The translations under genes and the position numbers were made by a program. A model generated the notes under the pieces. It was given only the letters and a program-made list of their open reading frames with translations, was not told the origin of the DNA and made no database searches. Of a stretch of DNA of 38,160 nucleotides, positions 36,127 to 38,160 are shown piece after piece (the first letter of the stretch is position 1; each line of letters begins with the position of its first letter). The stretch is from Planctomycetota bacterium (lineage in GTDB: Bacteria > Planctomycetota > Planctomycetia > Pirellulales > Thermoguttaceae), in the NCBI GenBank assembly GCA_030612765.1, contig JAUWNG010000020.1:1-38160 (forward strand), written 5' to 3'.

Positions 36127-38160
36127 ATGTGTGGCATTGCCGGAGCGGTGTGGAACGATGCGAGCAAGGCCGTGGAGCGGAAGACGCTCCAGCGGATGAT
36201 CGACGTGCTGCGCCACCGCGGGCCGGACGACGAAGGGATGTTTTTTAGTGGTCAGGGGCCAGGGGCCAGTGGTCGGGGGGCAGGGAATGAGGGTTGGGCA
36301 CTTCAGCGCCCAGTTAAGTCGGCCGTGGACGGTGCGCCTGGGACAACTACCCTCATCCCCGGCCCCTCTCCCAAAGGGAGAGGGGAGATTGTCGGCGTGG
36401 CGCTGGGCCATCGAAGGCTGTCGATCATCGACATTGAAGGCGGCCGGCAGCCGATCTCGAACGAAGACGGCTCGGTATGGGTCGTCTTCAACGGCGAAAT
36501 CTACAACTTCCGCGAGCTGCGCCGCCGTCTGGAACAATCGGGCCATCGCTTCCGCACCAACAGCGACACCGAAGTGCTCGTCCATCTGTACGAGGACGAG
36601 GGACCGGAGATGCTCGGCAGCCTTCGCGGCATGTTCGCCCTGGCCGTCTGGGACGCCCGACGGCGGCGATTGCTCCTGGCCCGCGACCGCCTGGGACAAA
36701 AACCGCTGGTCTATCGCCACGAGCCGGGGCGGCTGTTGTTCGCCAGCGAATTGAAAAGCCTGCTGCAAGTACACGGTGTGCCGCGGGAGATCGACCCACG
36801 GGCGCTCGACGACTATCTGACCTATCAATACGTTCCGCATCCGCGAACGATATTTCGGGGCATCGCCAAGCTGCCGCCCGGCCACTACGCAATCTACGAA
36901 GACGACCAACTGGAAGTGCGCCCCTTTTGGCGGCCCGATTTCAACGTCGAGGAAGATCGCTCCGCCGCGGAATACGCCGACGAGCTGCGCGAACTGCTGA
37001 CCTCGGCCGTCGAGACGCGGTTGCAGAGCGAGGTGCCGCTGGGGGCGTTCCTTTCCGGCGGGATCGACTCGACGATCATCGTCGGGCTGATGTCGCAGCT
37101 TGCCCGGGAGCCGGTGCGGACCTTCTCGATCGGCTTCCCGGTCGGCGAGTTCGACGAGACGGGTTTCGCTCGGACGGCGGCCGAGCGGTTCGGCACGATC
37201 CATCGGGAGTTTCAGGTTCGTCCCGACGCGATGGAGGTCTTGCCCCGGCTGGTGTGGCACTACGACGAACCGTTTGCCGACAGCTCGGCGGTGCCGACGT
37301 GGTACGTCTCGCAGCTTACCCGTCAACAAGTGACCGTGGCCCTGAGCGGCGACGGCGGCGACGAGTTGTTCGCCGGCTATCCGCGCTATTTGGCCGTTTG
37401 GCTGTCGGGCATGTTCGATCGGATGCCGAGTGTGCTGCGTCGGATGGCAGCGGGCCGATATTGGCAAAAGCTGCCCGGCGGGGTGCGGCAGAAATCGCTC
37501 CGTCGGCGCTTCAAGCGGTTCGTCGAGATGCTCGACATGCCCCCGGCGCGGCGATATTTGGAGTGGATCGCCATTTTCGGCCAATCGCGGCGCGACGCGC
37601 TCTACAGCGACGGCTTCGCGGGCCAACTATCCGGCGACGATCCGTTGCAGTTTCTCGACGCGGCGTTGGCCCGCGCCGACCGCCGCGACGCGGTCACGGC
37701 TTTCAGTCTTGCCGATCTGGTAACGTACCTGCCCGGCGATCTGATGACCAAGACGGACATCGCTTCGATGGCCCACGGGCTGGAATGTCGCCAGCCGTTT
37801 CTCGACCATCGGGTGGCGGAGCTGGCCGCTCGGATGCCGCGTCGGCTGAAGTTCCGCCGCGGCCGGGGGAAGCTGATTTTGCGCGAGACCTTTGGCGACT
37901 TGCTGCCCGAGTCGATCCAGCGTCGGCCGAAGATGGGATTCGGCGTTCCGCTGGACCACTGGTTCCGCCACGAGCTGCGCGACTTTGCCCGCGAAATCCT
38001 GATGGACAAGAAGACGCTCGATCGCGGCTATTTTCGCCCGGAGGCCGTCTCGCAATTCTGGGACGAGCACCAGCAATGCCGCTTCAACCACGGCTACCGT
38101 CTCTGGTCGTTGTTGATCCTCGAACTTTGGCAGCGCGAGTGGTGCGACAACAACACGTAG
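36127..38160 (+). CDS. asnB: Asparagine synthase (glutamine-hydrolysing)
   Basis: The 677-residue enzyme begins MCGIAGAV, so Cys2 is the glutaminase nucleophile after Met removal. The class II glutamine amidotransferase domain (RHRGPDDEG, LGHRRLSIID, NGEIYNF) is followed by the synthetase domain with the pyrophosphate loop LSGGIDST, SGDGGDELFAGYPRY and KTDIASMAHGLECRQPFLDH. It converts aspartate, ATP and glutamine to asparagine, or acts on a related substrate in wall-sugar synthesis. About 48 extra residues (about 41-88, rich in Gly, Pro, Arg) split HRGPDDEGMF from VALGHRRLS. They are encoded by a heptamer array and a 39-bp element. No ribosome binding site is clear. The stop is the last codon of the window. 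Confidence 0.94.
   Translation: MCGIAGAVWNDASKAVERKTLQRMIDVLRHRGPDDEGMFFSGQGPGASGRGAGNEGWALQRPVKSAVDGAPGTTTLIPGPSPKGRGEIVGVALGHRRLSIIDIEGGRQPISNEDGSVWVVFNGEIYNFRELRRRLEQSGHRFRTNSDTEVLVHLYEDEGPEMLGSLRGMFALAVWDARRRRLLLARDRLGQKPLVYRHEPGRLLFASELKSLLQVHGVPREIDPRALDDYLTYQYVPHPRTIFRGIAKLPPGHYAIYEDDQLEVRPFWRPDFNVEEDRSAAEYADELRELLTSAVETRLQSEVPLGAFLSGGIDSTIIVGLMSQLAREPVRTFSIGFPVGEFDETGFARTAAERFGTIHREFQVRPDAMEVLPRLVWHYDEPFADSSAVPTWYVSQLTRQQVTVALSGDGGDELFAGYPRYLAVWLSGMFDRMPSVLRRMAAGRYWQKLPGGVRQKSLRRRFKRFVEMLDMPPARRYLEWIAIFGQSRRDALYSDGFAGQLSGDDPLQFLDAALARADRRDAVTAFSLADLVTYLPGDLMTKTDIASMAHGLECRQPFLDHRVAELAARMPRRLKFRRGRGKLILRETFGDLLPESIQRRPKMGFGVPLDHWFRHELRDFAREILMDKKTLDRGYFRPEAVSQFWDEHQQCRFNHGYRLWSLLILELWQREWCDNNT
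36250..36388. repeat. Heptamer array plus 39-bp element inside asnB
   Basis: Seven 7-bp units (GGTCAGG, GGCCAGG, GGCCAGT, GGTCGGG, GGGCAGG, GAATGAG, GGTTGGG; 36250-36298) are followed after 51 nt by a 39-bp CCCTCATCCCCGG...GAGAGG element (36350-36388). ATGAGGGT pairs with ACCCTCAT across the centre. The insert is translated in frame. Confidence 0.93.

Noticed and set aside
36124-37626. A 500-codon minus-strand open frame
   Set aside because: Antisense to asnB with no recognisable motif. Similar shadows at 18629-19693, 31337-32374 and 4711-6039 were dropped for the same reason.

Overview
The window looks like chromosomal DNA of a planctomycete, most likely of the Pirellulales type. The evidence is a DUF1559 protein with a prepilin-type N-terminus and a degraded second copy, a PEP-CTERM protein, an ECF sigma factor translationally coupled to a FecR-LamG membrane protein, Tat-exported and sialidase-like secreted proteins, a probable DUF1598 protein, and high-GC DNA with many intergenic hairpin repeats. 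No tRNA, rRNA, CRISPR array, transposase or phage gene was seen.

Layout: 1-4.3 kb holds a TPR lipoprotein, small unknown or DNA-binding proteins, a secreted Spy/CpxP-like protein and a long TPR protein. 4.8-8.3 kb is an ABC exporter of the MacB/LolD class (ATPase plus an 853-residue FtsX-type permease). 8.4-12.6 kb is a translation cluster, rpmI-rplT-pheS-pheT. A convergent S41 C-terminal processing protease follows. 14.2-19.7 kb is the replication cluster dnaA-dnaN-dciA(DUF721)-gyrB, which suggests the chromosome origin is close. 19.9-23.5 kb encodes a secreted alpha/beta hydrolase, a probable DUF1598 protein and a PpiC-type prolyl isomerase. 23.5-26.9 kb (minus strand) is a two-subunit ATP-citrate-lyase-like pair. 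27.3-36.1 kb is a surface/secretion locus: ECF sigma, FecR-LamG, PEP-CTERM protein, DUF1559 pseudopilin-like protein, Tat-exported sugar-isomerase-like protein, a DUF1559 fragment and a sialidase-like protein. asnB ends the window.

The most unusual feature is the repeat content. Short tandem arrays with a 7-bp period (8-bp in pheS), often as facing complementary arms that could form a cruciform or RNA hairpin, recur across the window, together with an 85-bp palindromic element and a 39-bp CCCTCA/GAGAGG element. Many lie inside essential or conserved genes and keep the reading frame: pheS, pheT (twice), the FecR-LamG gene (four times) and asnB. Others supply the start leader of the DUF1559 protein, the C-terminal residues and stop codons of both pheT and the protease, and the 5' leaders of pheS and pheT. 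This resembles two described phenomena, heptanucleotide STRR sequences of cyanobacteria and in-frame palindromic elements of Rickettsia, but here both occur together in housekeeping genes.

All calls were made by reading translations and motifs; no database search was run.
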